Source of the DNA: Allacma fusca
Taxonomy: Eukaryota; Arthropoda; Collembola; Symphypleona; Sminthuridae
DNA length: 64,000 nucleotides
Assembly (NCBI GenBank): GCA_947179485.1
Contig: OX359250.1
Span: forward strand, 47,527,450-47,591,449
Reading direction: 5' to 3'
Shown: one piece after another, positions 1 through 10,194 of the stretch
How positions within the stretch are numbered: position 1 is the stretch's first letter
Layout of the letters: the number at the start of each line of letters is the position of its first letter
Position numbers and translations under genes: made by a program
The notes under the pieces: model-generated
Told to the model about the DNA's origin: nothing
The model's input: the letters and a program-made list of their open reading frames with translations, nothing else
The model's database searches: none

Positions 1-1013
1 GTATTTTATTTTGTATTTTAGTAACAACTTTCATGTATTTTCCACACCTGTGCCATTCTGACACAAAGTGACCTATCAAATACCTCCCTGGAAAACATAT
101 TTATATACATTTCCTATATATGTATGCAATTTTTTACATATAAAAGAGCGGGAAACGTTTATGTGATATTAAAAAAATAAGAACTTGACAATCTAAAAAC
201 CACCTGACTTTGCTCCACGTACCTCACCTATTTGACCAGGAATCTTGACCTAGGTCAATAAAGTAAATTTGCCAAAAACGTTTGACAATTTAAGTGAAAA
301 AATTGTCGACTTGTTATTTAAATTTTTAGCTTCAAATCTGATTGTATATTCCAATTAAAAATTCTGGGATAAACTGAAATTTCTGGAAAAATAATTTAGA
401 AAATTTGACGGTTTTAAAAATTTGAGCTAACAGGCTTTTTTGATATTTTTCATATCCCCGTACAACTTCTGCATACAAATTTAAGACATTTTTGTCATAC
501 TCTCATTTTTCTAAATCTAACTTTGACAAATTTTGATGGATGAACTTCGACAAGGTTAATTCTGAAACGTACACCCCAACTATTGAGTATTGCAGATACA
601 TCAGGCAACGCGAAAGGAATTTCTCTATACGCAAAACATTCATTTTATTTTTGTATTGATTTGAAAAATTGTACGTGCGGTTTGTTGGCTGTGGAAATTC
701 ATTCCTGAGTGTGTTTTTTCTTTGTTTTAAAAAATGCCGTGTGGAGTTCTACACTCTTTGGAACACTTTAAATTTCAAACTCTTTCCATCCAGTGATACC
801 TGTTACATTAAATTGCAAAAGTAATTGACACATTTGTGGTAATAGTACAATCAGAAAAGTTTTTTGTTTTAACATTGCTTTAACTAATATCAAAGAATAA
901 AAGCAAGACTAAAACGAGGTAGAAATGTCTCAACAATCTCCTATCTAAAGGAAGTTTCTGGCATATTTTTAATTAAAGATGTTACAATAGCAATTGTTGA
1001 AATACATCTGGAT
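1..1013. other. Diverged repetitive background, no gene seen
   Basis: AT-rich sequence with no supportable ORF. Part of it recurs elsewhere in the window in diverged form: about 560-900 resembles about 30380-30730 (shared blocks around the strings TATTGAGTATTG/TATCGAGTATTG and ACAATCAGAAAA/TCAATCAGAAAA), and the block with CAAATACCTCCC near 75-90 resembles 7095-7115. I read it as old repeat copies rather than unique intergenic DNA. Confidence 0.5.
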
Positions 1014-1191
1014 CAGGCCTGGCCTCAAGTTCGGTTCAACTCATGATTCGCACTTGAACTTGACCCGAACTTGATTATATCACCATAATTAAGATCCGAA
1101 CTTGAACTTGATTTTTTAAAAGTAGGTACGAACCGAAGTAATCAAGTTCACATAATCAAGTTAATTTCGACGAACTTGACCATGAATGGAA

Positions 1192-1290
1192 CTTGACCAT
1201 GAACTTGACCATAAACTTGACCATGAACTTGACCATGAACTTGACCATGAACTTGACCATGAACTTGACCATGAACTTGACCATGGACTT
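1192..1290. repeat. 12-bp tandem array (GAACTTGACCAT)n
   Basis: About eight head-to-tail copies of GAACTTGACCAT, almost without mismatches (one copy reads TAAACTTGACCA). It lies in the left subterminal zone of the hAT-like element at 1014-2289. The homogeneity implies recent expansion compared with the scattered, degenerate copies of the same word in the right subterminal zone. Confidence 0.85.
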
Positions 1291-1625
1291 GAATTTCTAG
1301 TTATAGTGTTGTATGTATACTTATAATTAGAAAGGCTAACAAATTATCTGAGATTTAATTTCCATTCATTTTTTAAAATTGAAAATCAAAATTTAGAAGT
1401 AATGATTGATAAAACTTATAGTAAGAGAATGTAAAAATAACTAGATTTCCCGTAGAATTTTTTGAATGATGCATGGATTTCATCAAAATTGGTTTGAGAT
1501 TTGAATTTCAACCATCCCTTCAAGCACAGACAAACACAAATGATGTCTTCTAACATTCTTTTAGGAGTTAGTAGGTCTGTGCCAGGACAACTGAAACAGG
1601 TATATATATATATGAATACACTTAC

Positions 1626-1775
1626 GAGCAGTGTTTGCAGCTGTATTTTTTTTGTAGAATCGCAAAATGTGAAATGCTTGTGGACCTTAGGTCATTTTTT
1701 CCGGCTACTTGATGCAGTTAGACTTCCAGGATCAGCATCTTCTTCGCACTGTGGAGACTTTTCAGATGTGCTCAT
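1626..1775 (-). pseudogene. Broken BED zinc-finger exon, hAT transposase remnant
   Basis: On the minus strand an ATG at 1775 opens a short acidic/serine-rich leader beginning MSTSEKSPQC, followed by an in-frame stop. The same frame then gives KVHKHFTF, the aromatic/HF signature of a BED finger. After an A8 homopolymer, the next frame gives KYSCKHC, which is the CX2C zinc-ligand pair. A consensus-like splice donor (GTAAGTG) follows directly at 1625. BED fingers start many hAT transposases, so I infer the relic first coding exon of the autonomous ancestor, disabled by one stop and one frameshift in the A run. The rest of the transposase is missing. Confidence 0.55.
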
Positions 1776-2289
1776 TTTCCAGTTGTTTTTAAAATATGAT
1801 TATTCAAAAATTTAAATCAAGTTAAAATTGAAAAGATGTTGTGAAGAAGAAAATACAACAGGATTTAGCTTATAATATTTGAGCCCGGAGCACGTTGCTC
1901 GTTGAAAACACAGAAATACCGGTCTAGAATTTGCACGCGAAAACGCTGTGATTTAAATTAGCGTTTACAGCTTCAGCAAGGACATCTGCATAAGAACGAT
2001 TATCTACAGCGTATTATATGAGTATAAGAACTTGACCATGAAAAGTCAAGTTCATGTTCATGGTTTTGGGGTTATGTGATCCGAACTTGATCATGGCATT
2101 GATGTCAAGTCTATAATGAAGACCTGACCATGAACTTGATTCGAGCCTTAAAATCAAGTTCAAATTTCATGTTGACCCGAACTTGAGATTTCAGTGTCAA
2201 GTTCAAATTAACTTGTAACCCGAACTTGACTTGAACTTGAACTTGACCCGAACTTGTCAAGTTTTACTTGAACTTGAATGCCAGGCCTG

Positions 2290-3408
2290 ATCTGGATGCT
2301 GGAACTTATGAAATGCTTGTGTTCATTGAAAATTAGAATATAGTCACAGTGAAATGACATATTTTAAAAATCCGTAAGCTTCGACGCCGCGTGTTTATTT
2401 TTTATCCTCGATTTAGTTTGTCAAGTTGGAGAGGGGGACAAGTGACTATAACCATACTTTAGACTAAAATTACACAAAATAAATTATTTCATGAATATTT
2501 CTTATTTCAATTGGAAAAAAGGCGGTTTACAGATAATATTTAGAATATGAACGGAAAATTTGTTTTAAAGTTTAATTATATCAGGAAATCACTTACAAAT
2601 CTGGAAAATATTAGCGGAAGTGTTTTTATTATTTGAGTCTTCGCGTCACGTCAAAAAATTTTTAAGTCCATACAGTTTTGATGTCATCAAGATGTAGTTT
2701 GGTTGAAGATGATTCACAAGCTATCAGCTTATTTTGAATAGTAAAACAAAACCTGAGAAAGAAATGGCAAGGGACATCTACCAAATTAATTGGGATTGAA
2801 ACGGTTTTTTTAAAAGGACATTTTATTTTTAAAAGTGGACCGAAACTTTCAGAATTTCGTTGAAAATTTGAAAAATTATCTTTACTAAAATCTCCAAGTA
2901 AAACTGAAAAATATTTTTAAAATCCGTAAGTTTTCACGCCATCTATTTATGTTTTGTCTGTGTTGTGAAAGCCTCCTAAAATAGATTCTTTTAACGTTTT
3001 TTCCTTGCTCGGACGTATTTCTCAATTTTGAACAAAAAAGTCTGATAAATAGTAATTAGAAATGTAGTTGTTTTCTCGTTCGTATATTTAAAATTTTTAG
3101 TGTGGACTATATACTTAGATGTCATGTTGTTACACACATTTTAAACATTTTGTAATGCATTTTAATAAATTCAAATTAAGCGAGGATTTGACATCAATTA
3201 AAATTCAGTCTGCAAATTGGGGATGCGCTTGGATTTAGAAAGTTCCTTGATTCTGAGATTCTACAATTTTCTGCTCCCATAGTGTTATGGAGAACATTGA
3301 CTCATGTTACATTGCGACTAGAATTAATTTAATTTAATTTCTGCAGATTTGAATTCGGCGGGAAATTCAAAAATTTAAATAACTCCCACAGCTTTGTTTA
3401 ACAGTGAC
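2290..3408. other. Repetitive background, no gene seen
   Basis: AT-rich. Contains two copies of the background landmark [C/G]ACGCC followed by an AT stretch (about 2385 and 2936) and one GTGACTATAACC/ACACAAAATAAA landmark (about 2442) that recurs at 5455, 7320, 22385 and 32165. No ORF worth calling. Confidence 0.5.
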
Positions 3409-4342
3409 CATACCTGGGCGCACTCAGGAGGCATGAGGGCATGCCTCGCACTCACCTCGCACTCAATGCACTCAAAATTTCTCGTGAGTGCGAGTGCCAA
3501 TGTAACCGTCATGCACTCAACTTAACGAGGCCGAGGTTCTTTCAATAACGTTTATGTTGAAGAGGCAGAGGCTGAGTGCAGAACATTGCACTCTGCACTC
3601 CGCTAAGCTAACGGTTTTTTAAAAATTCGGTACAAAGGCATGCCAGCCAAAGCGTGATGACTTTGTGTACTTTCTGTTTTGCTACCATGTATAAGTTAAC
3701 AACCGCCAATGCATTAGCGTAAGTTAACCAAGTGAGTTGTGTACACTTCTTTCTACATTTAGGGCTTCCATAATATCCAAAATTGAGTGAAAACGGAAGA
3801 AAAAAACAAGCGAAAGAACCTTGTGATTGTGAATTCACTAATTGTTAGTCCAAAAATTAAGGTACGCAAGTTAGTTAGTGTGGCAAAATATGTAAATTAA
3901 CTTTTTTCATTAATCACATCACCTTTTCAAGGTTTTTAAAAATTGTCAGCGCTGACCTAGGGGATGCGCCCAAATGGGTAAAATCTCCAAAACCACAGTG
4001 AAAATGTGAAAACAGGTGGATTGAGACTTGTGGCGGGAATATAGGAAATTAGATACAGAAAAACACATATTTTCCTCAGTGTTGCGACTTCCGAATTAAT
4101 CAGGAAATCAGAGTTTATTCAATCCAGCCATAAAATTATATTACTCACTCAGTGGTGCAAGAGGGCTATGAGTGCACTCAAGGTTTGAGTGCGAGTGCAA
4201 TAATTTTGGAACAGTGCTTTGAGGTAGGAGTTTGAGTGCAGTGGTTCAGAATTCATGAGTGCGAGCGCGAGGTGAGTTCAAAGGTTCACCGTTGTAATTG
4301 AGTGCGAGGTGAGTGCGATTGCATTGTAAACGCCCAGGTATG
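3409..4342. mobile_element. hAT-like element with GAGTGCGAGTGC arrays
   Basis: A perfect 12-bp inverted terminal repeat (CATACCTGGGCG at the left, CGCCCAGGTATG at the right) is flanked by the exact 8-bp duplication ACAGTGAC at 3401-3408 and 4343-4350. Both ends carry dense, inverted copies of GCACTC/GAGTGC. The roughly 500-bp core shows no recognisable coding sequence. Its termini lack the CAGTG form of most other elements here, but the TSD length and architecture match. Confidence 0.85.
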
Positions 4343-5356
4343 ACAGTGACTATTGTTTTAATAAATCCTACAGATTTATCGACAATTTCTATTTATAAAT
4401 CTTTTAGGATTTTGTCAGAGGCGGTCACTTTTTATTCTTCATTGCAAATATTCCCAAGCCTTTGAAGTTACATGGATTTTTGAAGGGAATACGAGGTTCG
4501 TGTTTTGGTGATGGTCGTCACTTATATTTACATTTCAGGTAATTCCTATTTATTACTTACCCTCAAAACTTCCCCTTCGTTTTTTACGCGGAGACTCTCC
4601 TTTGGAAAGGTATTCTATTCGGATTACAATTTTGGGATTTTTTTCTGAAATTCTGCTTCGAGACTCACTGATTTTTTCAATTCTCGCTCCATCCAAATGT
4701 AACAAAAAAATTAACTTTCTTTACCACGTAAAATAAAGTGATTCCTTTTAAATTACGGCTTTCTCGTCTCAAATAAAGTTGTTTCCACGTGTGAGGCACT
4801 GCCACAGATTCCAAAAATAATTTAAGCACCATGATTGTGTTCAATAAGAATTGATATAGAGACAATAAATTGAAATATTTCAAAAATAACTATGTATACT
4901 TTTCTACCATTTATTTATTTTTGTTCATTTTTCAAAGATCGTGTGTATAGGGATGCAAAAACCCATTTGTCTAATATATTGGTTATCACCACGTATCATA
5001 AAAAAAGGGTTTTGATACATTGGAATCAACAATGTAATTGTATTTGATGTGTTGAGCGAAACTGCAAAGGAATTGAATTCTTGGGGTGTTTTGTTACAAT
5101 ACTTACGTCGGTTGTTGGAAATATTTATTCAAATGGTGCTTCATAATTTGTTTTGACAAAACTCCAACATTAATTAACGCCTTCAATTTCAAGGGGTGGA
5201 TCCATTTGAAACATTTGTGTGAGAACAAATAGCATGCAGAAATTTACATTCTTGAAAACAGGATTTTCTCTCAGGTTTCTGAACCCCTGTGACTTGAAAA
5301 GTAAATTTGAGAAAATTTAGAACTAAATTTCCTACAAACTGCTGTAAGCAAATATT

Positions 5357-5434
5357 TTATATAATTATATATATAAAATAATATATAATATTATAAATAA
5401 TATGTAATATTATAAATAATATATATATATATAT
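5357..5434. repeat. AT-only simple-sequence tract
   Basis: Irregular repeats of TATATAATATTATAAATAA ending in a (TA)n run. Nothing but A and T for most of its length. Confidence 0.8.
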
Positions 5435-6089
5435 CCCTTTTGTCAGGTGCAAGTAAATGAGTATGGTGACCTTGAGAATTCAAAATAAACCAAAATAATC
5501 TATTCTAGTTTCAAGTTAAGGAACTGTTCAAGTTTAAGGTAATGCTCGTTTAGTATTTAAAGCTTTTATTTTAAAATCCAAAAATGTAGGAAGAGTTTCA
5601 AGTGTCAAGAAAAACAATGTTTTTATGATTTGAGCTTTCACGCCGCTTTACAGATTTTTCCAATCGCTTGTGCGTAAATCTGTAAAGTGGATGGAGTTAA
5701 GACATTTAAACTGTGGTTCCATAATGTCAAACCCGAGTTTGGAAACTGGTTTTTCGTTCAAAAGTAAATCGATAAAAAATGTACTTTTGTCGTTTCGAAA
5801 AAGTGTTAATTTTTACTTGTGACTGCCTCGATGTAGGGAAATTGTTTTCAAAATTGTGATCAAACCGATTTTATTTAATGTATGTTTCTTAAAGTTGTTA
5901 CAAATATGTTATCCAGAAATATTTTGACTACGTATAGCGATTAAAAACCACTGGGGAAAGTATTTCCTGATTTTTGAATTTATTACTACAGAGTTCCTTC
6001 AAACTTCGACAGCCTCTACACCCATGTAGTTTCCTAAGGCCGAAATTTGTCACACTCACTATGTATGCCCTGAACAATCGAGTATTGTA

Positions 6090-7025
6090 GAATGCAAGGG
6101 AAATCGGGAACAATTACCAGACTGAGTCATAGGGCAGGGTTCCAGAAAGAATTAAATGCTTCTAAAAAATTTCGGAAATACATTTTTTGGCTATTTTGAT
6201 ATATGTATTGTAATTACAAACGTGGGCTGCTGGAAGTAACTGTTCGAATTGTCCTCCAAAATAATTCTTTAACAACATTTCTGTATATTTTGAGCAGATT
6301 GAATTTCAAAGGGCTTCTTTTCAGGAACTTAAAATAATACACATACATATGTACATAGTAATGGACGAGTGCTAATAGGTCATCGTGAAATTATTTGGGG
6401 TTTGACGCCACTCTAGCTATTTGCAACCGCATTGCTGTCATTAGCGACAGGTTTAACGTATTTTCACAGCTATACTAGTTATTATGTATATATTTAAATT
6501 AATAACAATAATTATTATTATTCGGGAATTTATTAGGGTAAGTCGATTGAAAATGCCTTGGAGTTTTTGCCCACCTAGCTGAAAATGTCCAAAATACATG
6601 GCCACGTTCCCAGTTCTGGGAGCTGGTCAGCTTTGGAAAATCCCTTTTTCTTGGGGATTTTCAGCGGGGAAAATTTGACATTTTCGAGGTTCAAATTCCT
6701 TTTGATATTGAAAGACTGTTTTCTCCGCACCAAAATTGAATCACTAGTTTAGATTCCGAATATTCATCTAACTGTAAATTGTGGGAGCGCAACGAAAGCG
6801 AAGTCATCAATGTGAATGTCTGGGGATTTACTTCTTCGTTCATATTAATTGCAGAAACAATGACAGAAAAGTCAATTTAATTTCAATGACATAAGGTGAT
6901 GTCACTTGTAATAATTCGAAATTTGTTTTGTGCACAGGAATTCTACTTTTAATGTATTTCTCAGCAACTGTAAGCAACATACTTGAGCAGATATTCTTCT
7001 TTTCCGCAGTGTTTTCTTTTTTGGT
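6090..7025. repeat. Copy 1 of a long diverged duplication
   Basis: Aligns by eye, in direct orientation, with 22945-24885. Shared blocks include GAACAATTACCAGACTGAG, TCGAATTGTCCTCCAAAATA, ATTATTATTATTCGGGAATT and TATTTCTCAGCAACTGTA. This copy lacks the element at 23821-24831 and so supplies that element's empty site, at about position 6971. Confidence 0.8.
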
Positions 7026-7892
7026 CTTGAATCAGAATTTACTTAACCCTGCAACAGGTCTGTTCCTATTGTGCCCACAATTCTGAACGTAGAGACATGT
7101 CAAATACCTCCCCGGAAAGCCCATAAGTTTCTATAAATTAGTGTCGATCTAGTTTCTCAAACAAATTCTGTTGGGAATACAACAAATCGAGAAAATATTA
7201 TTCAAAAGAAAATTCGATGTTACTCAAAATCGGGTACAAAAAATTCCTACAATCTGGGGAACCCAAATATTTTATGAGTTACTCCCTTACGTGTGCTAGA
7301 GAGGGAGGGAAATGATTTTGGTCACCCTGTGAATTCAAATTAAACAAATTTAATTATTTCATGACTCGGATTTCAATTTGAAAAGTACTGTTGCATTTGT
7401 AATTGAAATTTTAGCGAAGATTAGTTTAACGATTTTTGTGAAGGAAAAGTGTAGTGTAATGAAATAAGTGTGTTTTTATTTTCATTCCCCTTTAAAACAA
7501 ATATTTCCACTATAATGCTAATTGTCAAGGTATGGGTTGCCTGAGGACGAATAACAAATCAATAACGTTTGGGTATAATAAAACAAAATTGAAAAATATT
7601 CGGAACAAGATATGGCATTCTATATTTTAAAAGTATCTTCATCGAAGTGTCTATATGTCGTGTGCTTACATATTTGAACTTTCTGGTCACTCTAATATTT
7701 TTTCGTTCTCTCATTCTCTAGTAGCCATTTACTGCCGTTTTGTTGAGTAGAATTAATAAATGGATAAAAATTCATTTAGGATGTTCTGACAAAATAATAA
7801 AAATAAATAAAAAGACGTTAATAGAAATAGTTTCGTTGCGTTGCAGCATCGTTTCGAGTTAAACTGTCAAATCCATATTAATAGGAAGGGAT

Positions 7893-8407
7893 TGAAACAT
7901 TATGGTTTGATGGTTATATTGATGAAACTAAAGATAGGATTATCCTTAGGATCTTTGATGATATAAAAGTATCTTTAATAACCAAAGGAGTCGTCTCACA
8001 ATACTCCTAATATAAGATGATTAGATCACTCGCAAGTAAGGGGGTACTGTCTGGGTGACACGGGTATTCCGGAAGTGTATGGGTAGTTATGAATTGTGTA
8101 ATAAAATGTTATGTCAATGTGTGTAATTGTAATATTTAATATACTTAGGAACTGTATATTTATTCTTGAACTTTATATCTTTCAAACTTATAATTCTCTT
8201 TCACAAGTTAGAACTTAACTCTCGATCTTCCAATATCCAACTGCCTGTCGCCAGTTGTACATTCTCTGATCTCGCTTCTAAATCTCTATTCAATTTACAT
8301 TCTAATCCTTATCATAAATGTAAATACTATTCCTTAGGAATAGTTCGAACCTTGAATTCATCCTTAAATTCATATTCTAATTTATCATCTTATTTGTATC
8401 CGTCACA
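7893..8407 (-). repeat. 3' LTR of the Gypsy-type element
   Basis: 515 bp, near-identical to 18454-18971. It reads TGAAACATTATGG at its left edge and CCGTCACA at its right edge on the plus strand. The small ORF that spans it is a by-product and also appears in the other LTR. In the sense strand it contains an AATAAA signal, in AAGAATAAATATACAG. Confidence 0.95.
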
Positions 8408-8418
8408 CACCCCCAACG
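8408..8418 (-). promoter_or_regulatory. Polypurine tract next to 3' LTR
   Basis: The minus strand reads CGTTGGGGGTG directly before the 3' LTR, a short G-rich purine tract in the position where plus-strand DNA synthesis is primed in LTR elements. It is short and contains two pyrimidines, so the call rests mostly on position. Confidence 0.55.
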
Positions 8419-8633
8419 TACAGAAGAATTCGACCCGAATTCTGACAATGAATTTATAAAATGTAGAAAGAGTGTGTAACAACTTAAATTATTTCCCAAA
8501 AAAGACAAAAAAAAATTTAGACTTATTAATCAGTCTTTTGAATTGTATTAGGAAATATAATAGTTATATTATATTAATTGATTCATGTATAATTCCTTAT
8601 GATATAACGGATCATATTGCAGACATGCTGAAA
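8419..8633 (-). other. 3' untranslated region of the Gypsy-type element
   Basis: About 215 bp between the end of the last ORF and the polypurine tract. No conserved feature seen beyond AT-rich sequence. Confidence 0.6.
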
Positions 8634-9281
8634 TTAATAATGAACTTTGTACTGATAAAATGGACAGGACTTATACTTATGGCCTGATTTCAAACACAAT
8701 TTACAAAGATGATTATAATTTGGACAAACAAACATGACATGAGAATTTTGTCGACAGTGAGAACAGAGTGGAGATAATAACTTCAATTCGACAGGGTTGA
8801 GATATAAAATTCTCGGAAAGTCCTTAGGGTAAGTTGTGGGAATCGATTCTGGCAAGAAAACATCCCTGAAACTCAATGCACCTGATTCGTATAAAGTCAT
8901 CCAGATACGCATTTGTGCAGCGTAAAGGTCTGCAATAGAACCTTCTACGTACAAAGCACGCTCTCTTCTGTTCAATGAGTACAGGTCGATCTGAAAGTCT
9001 TCGCAAACTCCCTTCAGGAAATCTTTCGTCTTGCCTTTTAGTCCAATTAATAGGCCGATCATTTCGGATGGAACTAAATAAGTCGTGCTAAAAATAAGTT
9101 TATTATTGACAGTCTTAGGAATACATTTGTAAGTGATGTCCGTCGGTTCTTTGATGATCGGGAAATTGTTGGTCTTGTATATTTCATGTAGTTTCATGTG
9201 GTGAGTCAACGCTAGTAGAATTGGTATTGGTATTTTACAATACTCACAGATAGCGGTAGGACATCTGGCCATTCGACTCAT
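8634..9281 (-). CDS. Accessory ORF B: C2H2 finger, KH-like domain, two CCHC knuckles
   Basis: 215 aa starting at an ATG. Visible in order: a canonical C2H2 finger (C12-X2-C15-X12-H28-X3-H32); a KH-type RNA-binding fold at about 66-132 with the GXXG loop as G80-L-K-G83 in the context VPSEMIGLLIGLKG, then the variable loop and the A-rich final helix; and two CX2CX4HX4C zinc knuckles at 173-186 and 193-206. It sits downstream of integrase, where Gypsy-group elements may carry env, but there is no signal peptide or membrane segment, so it is not an envelope protein. It overlaps the preceding ORF by 38 nt in the +1 frame. I infer an element-encoded RNA-binding protein, perhaps expressed from a spliced RNA. 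I know of no named family with this combination. Domain calls are from motif reading only. Confidence 0.8.
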   Translation of the reverse strand: MSRMARCPTAICEYCKIPIPILLALTHHMKLHEIYKTNNFPIIKEPTDITYKCIPKTVNNKLIFSTTYLVPSEMIGLLIGLKGKTKDFLKGVCEDFQIDLYSLNRRERALYVEGSIADLYAAQMRIWMTLYESGALSFRDVFLPESIPTTYPKDFPRILYLNPVELKLLSPLCSHCRQNSHVMFVCPNYNHLCKLCLKSGHKYKSCPFYQYKVHY

Positions 9282-9603
9282 GGGAGCTGGACCAACCTTT
9301 TACCGGCTTGACAAATTCCTCAGGAACCAAGTCTTCAGGATTTATTTCCCAATCTTGGTCTGTGTTGACCTCTTCCTCTTTCTCAATCTTAATTGTAGGT
9401 TCTTCCAATTTCAGCATCTTGAGTTCGTTTGGTGTCGCAATTAAATTTCTGTATTCTGTACATGTAGAAATGACCCAGTCCAGTTGAAAGACTTCCTCTT
9501 CTTTTCTATCGAAAGCTCCCGCGACTATTTGTATTGCCATAAGAGCTTCATTTCTGGCTTCTGTTCTAGTTACTTGAGACATATCTACTAAGGAAATTAA
9601 CAT
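9244..9603 (-). CDS. Accessory ORF A, acidic protein of unknown function
   Basis: 119 aa, glutamate-rich (runs such as KEEEV and KIEKEEEV), with no recognised domain, signal peptide or membrane segment. A second methionine (residue 8, MSQVTRTEAR) lies just after the sense-strand string TTTCCTTAG, which resembles a 3' splice acceptor, so the true start may be that ATG on a spliced transcript. Its 3' end overlaps the KH/zinc-finger ORF, which is in the +1 frame. The two could be separate proteins or be joined by recoding or splicing. Confidence 0.6.
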   Translation of the reverse strand: MLISLVDMSQVTRTEARNEALMAIQIVAGAFDRKEEEVFQLDWVISTCTEYRNLIATPNELKMLKLEEPTIKIEKEEEVNTDQDWEINPEDLVPEEFVKPVKGWSSSHESNGQMSYRYL

Positions 9604-10194
9604 ATTTCGAAGTCGAAATGCATAATTATAATAAAAGTTTATAATTACTTTTAACTATTGGCTCTAGTTATTTCATTCTCCTTAATATATGATATTAATT
9701 CATGTGACATCATGATTATTATATTATTGTAAAGTAAAATTACCGAGCGTGTTATTAAATAACTACTGGATGTAAGCAAGGAAAAATTAACTGCAAAACC
9801 AGGAATAATTCTCGAACTAAATTTCTCGTTCTTCCTGTAGGATGAAATATACAAGCAAATATTAATCACATATCACAATGGTTTTGGTATAATCTTAATT
9901 ATATACAATTGTATGCGATTACAAATTCATTTATTATTTGAGAATAATAATGCGTCATGTGTTTAAGTAAATGTGTACTTAAAATAAATATATAAAATGA
10001 AAACTCAGTTCAATATAACATACGGTATGGTTACCAGATAGATGATTTCTTATTTTCCCTTAGGAAATAATTGTTAGAATTCACTAATTTTCTAAATTAA
10101 TTTAACGTCTTAAAATTATGAAGCACAGCAGTTATGACTATTGTCAATACACGGTAATGACGGACTAAAATTAAAGTGACGCTCACTGCATGGC
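9604..10194 (-). other. Spacer between integrase ORF and accessory ORFs
   Basis: About 590 bp of AT-rich sequence with no convincing ORF. Holds one copy of the CCTTAGG motif (10058-10064). It would be a natural place for an internal promoter or an intron end serving the accessory ORFs, but I see no decisive signal. Confidence 0.5.

Larger units (their letters stand above)
1014..2289. mobile_element. Non-autonomous hAT-like element, TTGACC-type arrays
   Basis: The ends are CAGGCCTGGC and its exact inverse GCCAGGCCTG. The element is flanked by the exact 8-bp direct repeat ATCTGGAT at 1006-1013 and 2290-2297, the target-site length typical of hAT transposons. Both subterminal zones are packed with variants of ACTTGAACTTGACC and CAAGTTCATGGTCAAG, including a near-perfect 12-bp array at 1192-1290. 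The middle (about 1310-2000) is unrelated single-copy-like sequence that contains a broken BED zinc-finger exon on the minus strand. No intact transposase is present, so it would depend on an enzyme from elsewhere. Confidence 0.85.
4343..7888. other. Repetitive background, no gene seen
   Basis: About 3.5 kb without a supportable gene. 4430-4620 resembles 22690-22870, and 6090-7025 is a clear copy of 22945-24885. ACGCC landmarks lie at about 5640 and 6405. A pure A/T tract with TATA repeats lies at about 5357-5434. Confidence 0.55.

Noticed and set aside
8166-8459. 97-aa plus-strand ORF, also present at 18726
   Set aside because: Lies in the LTR and occurs in both LTRs; opposite to the element's sense direction.
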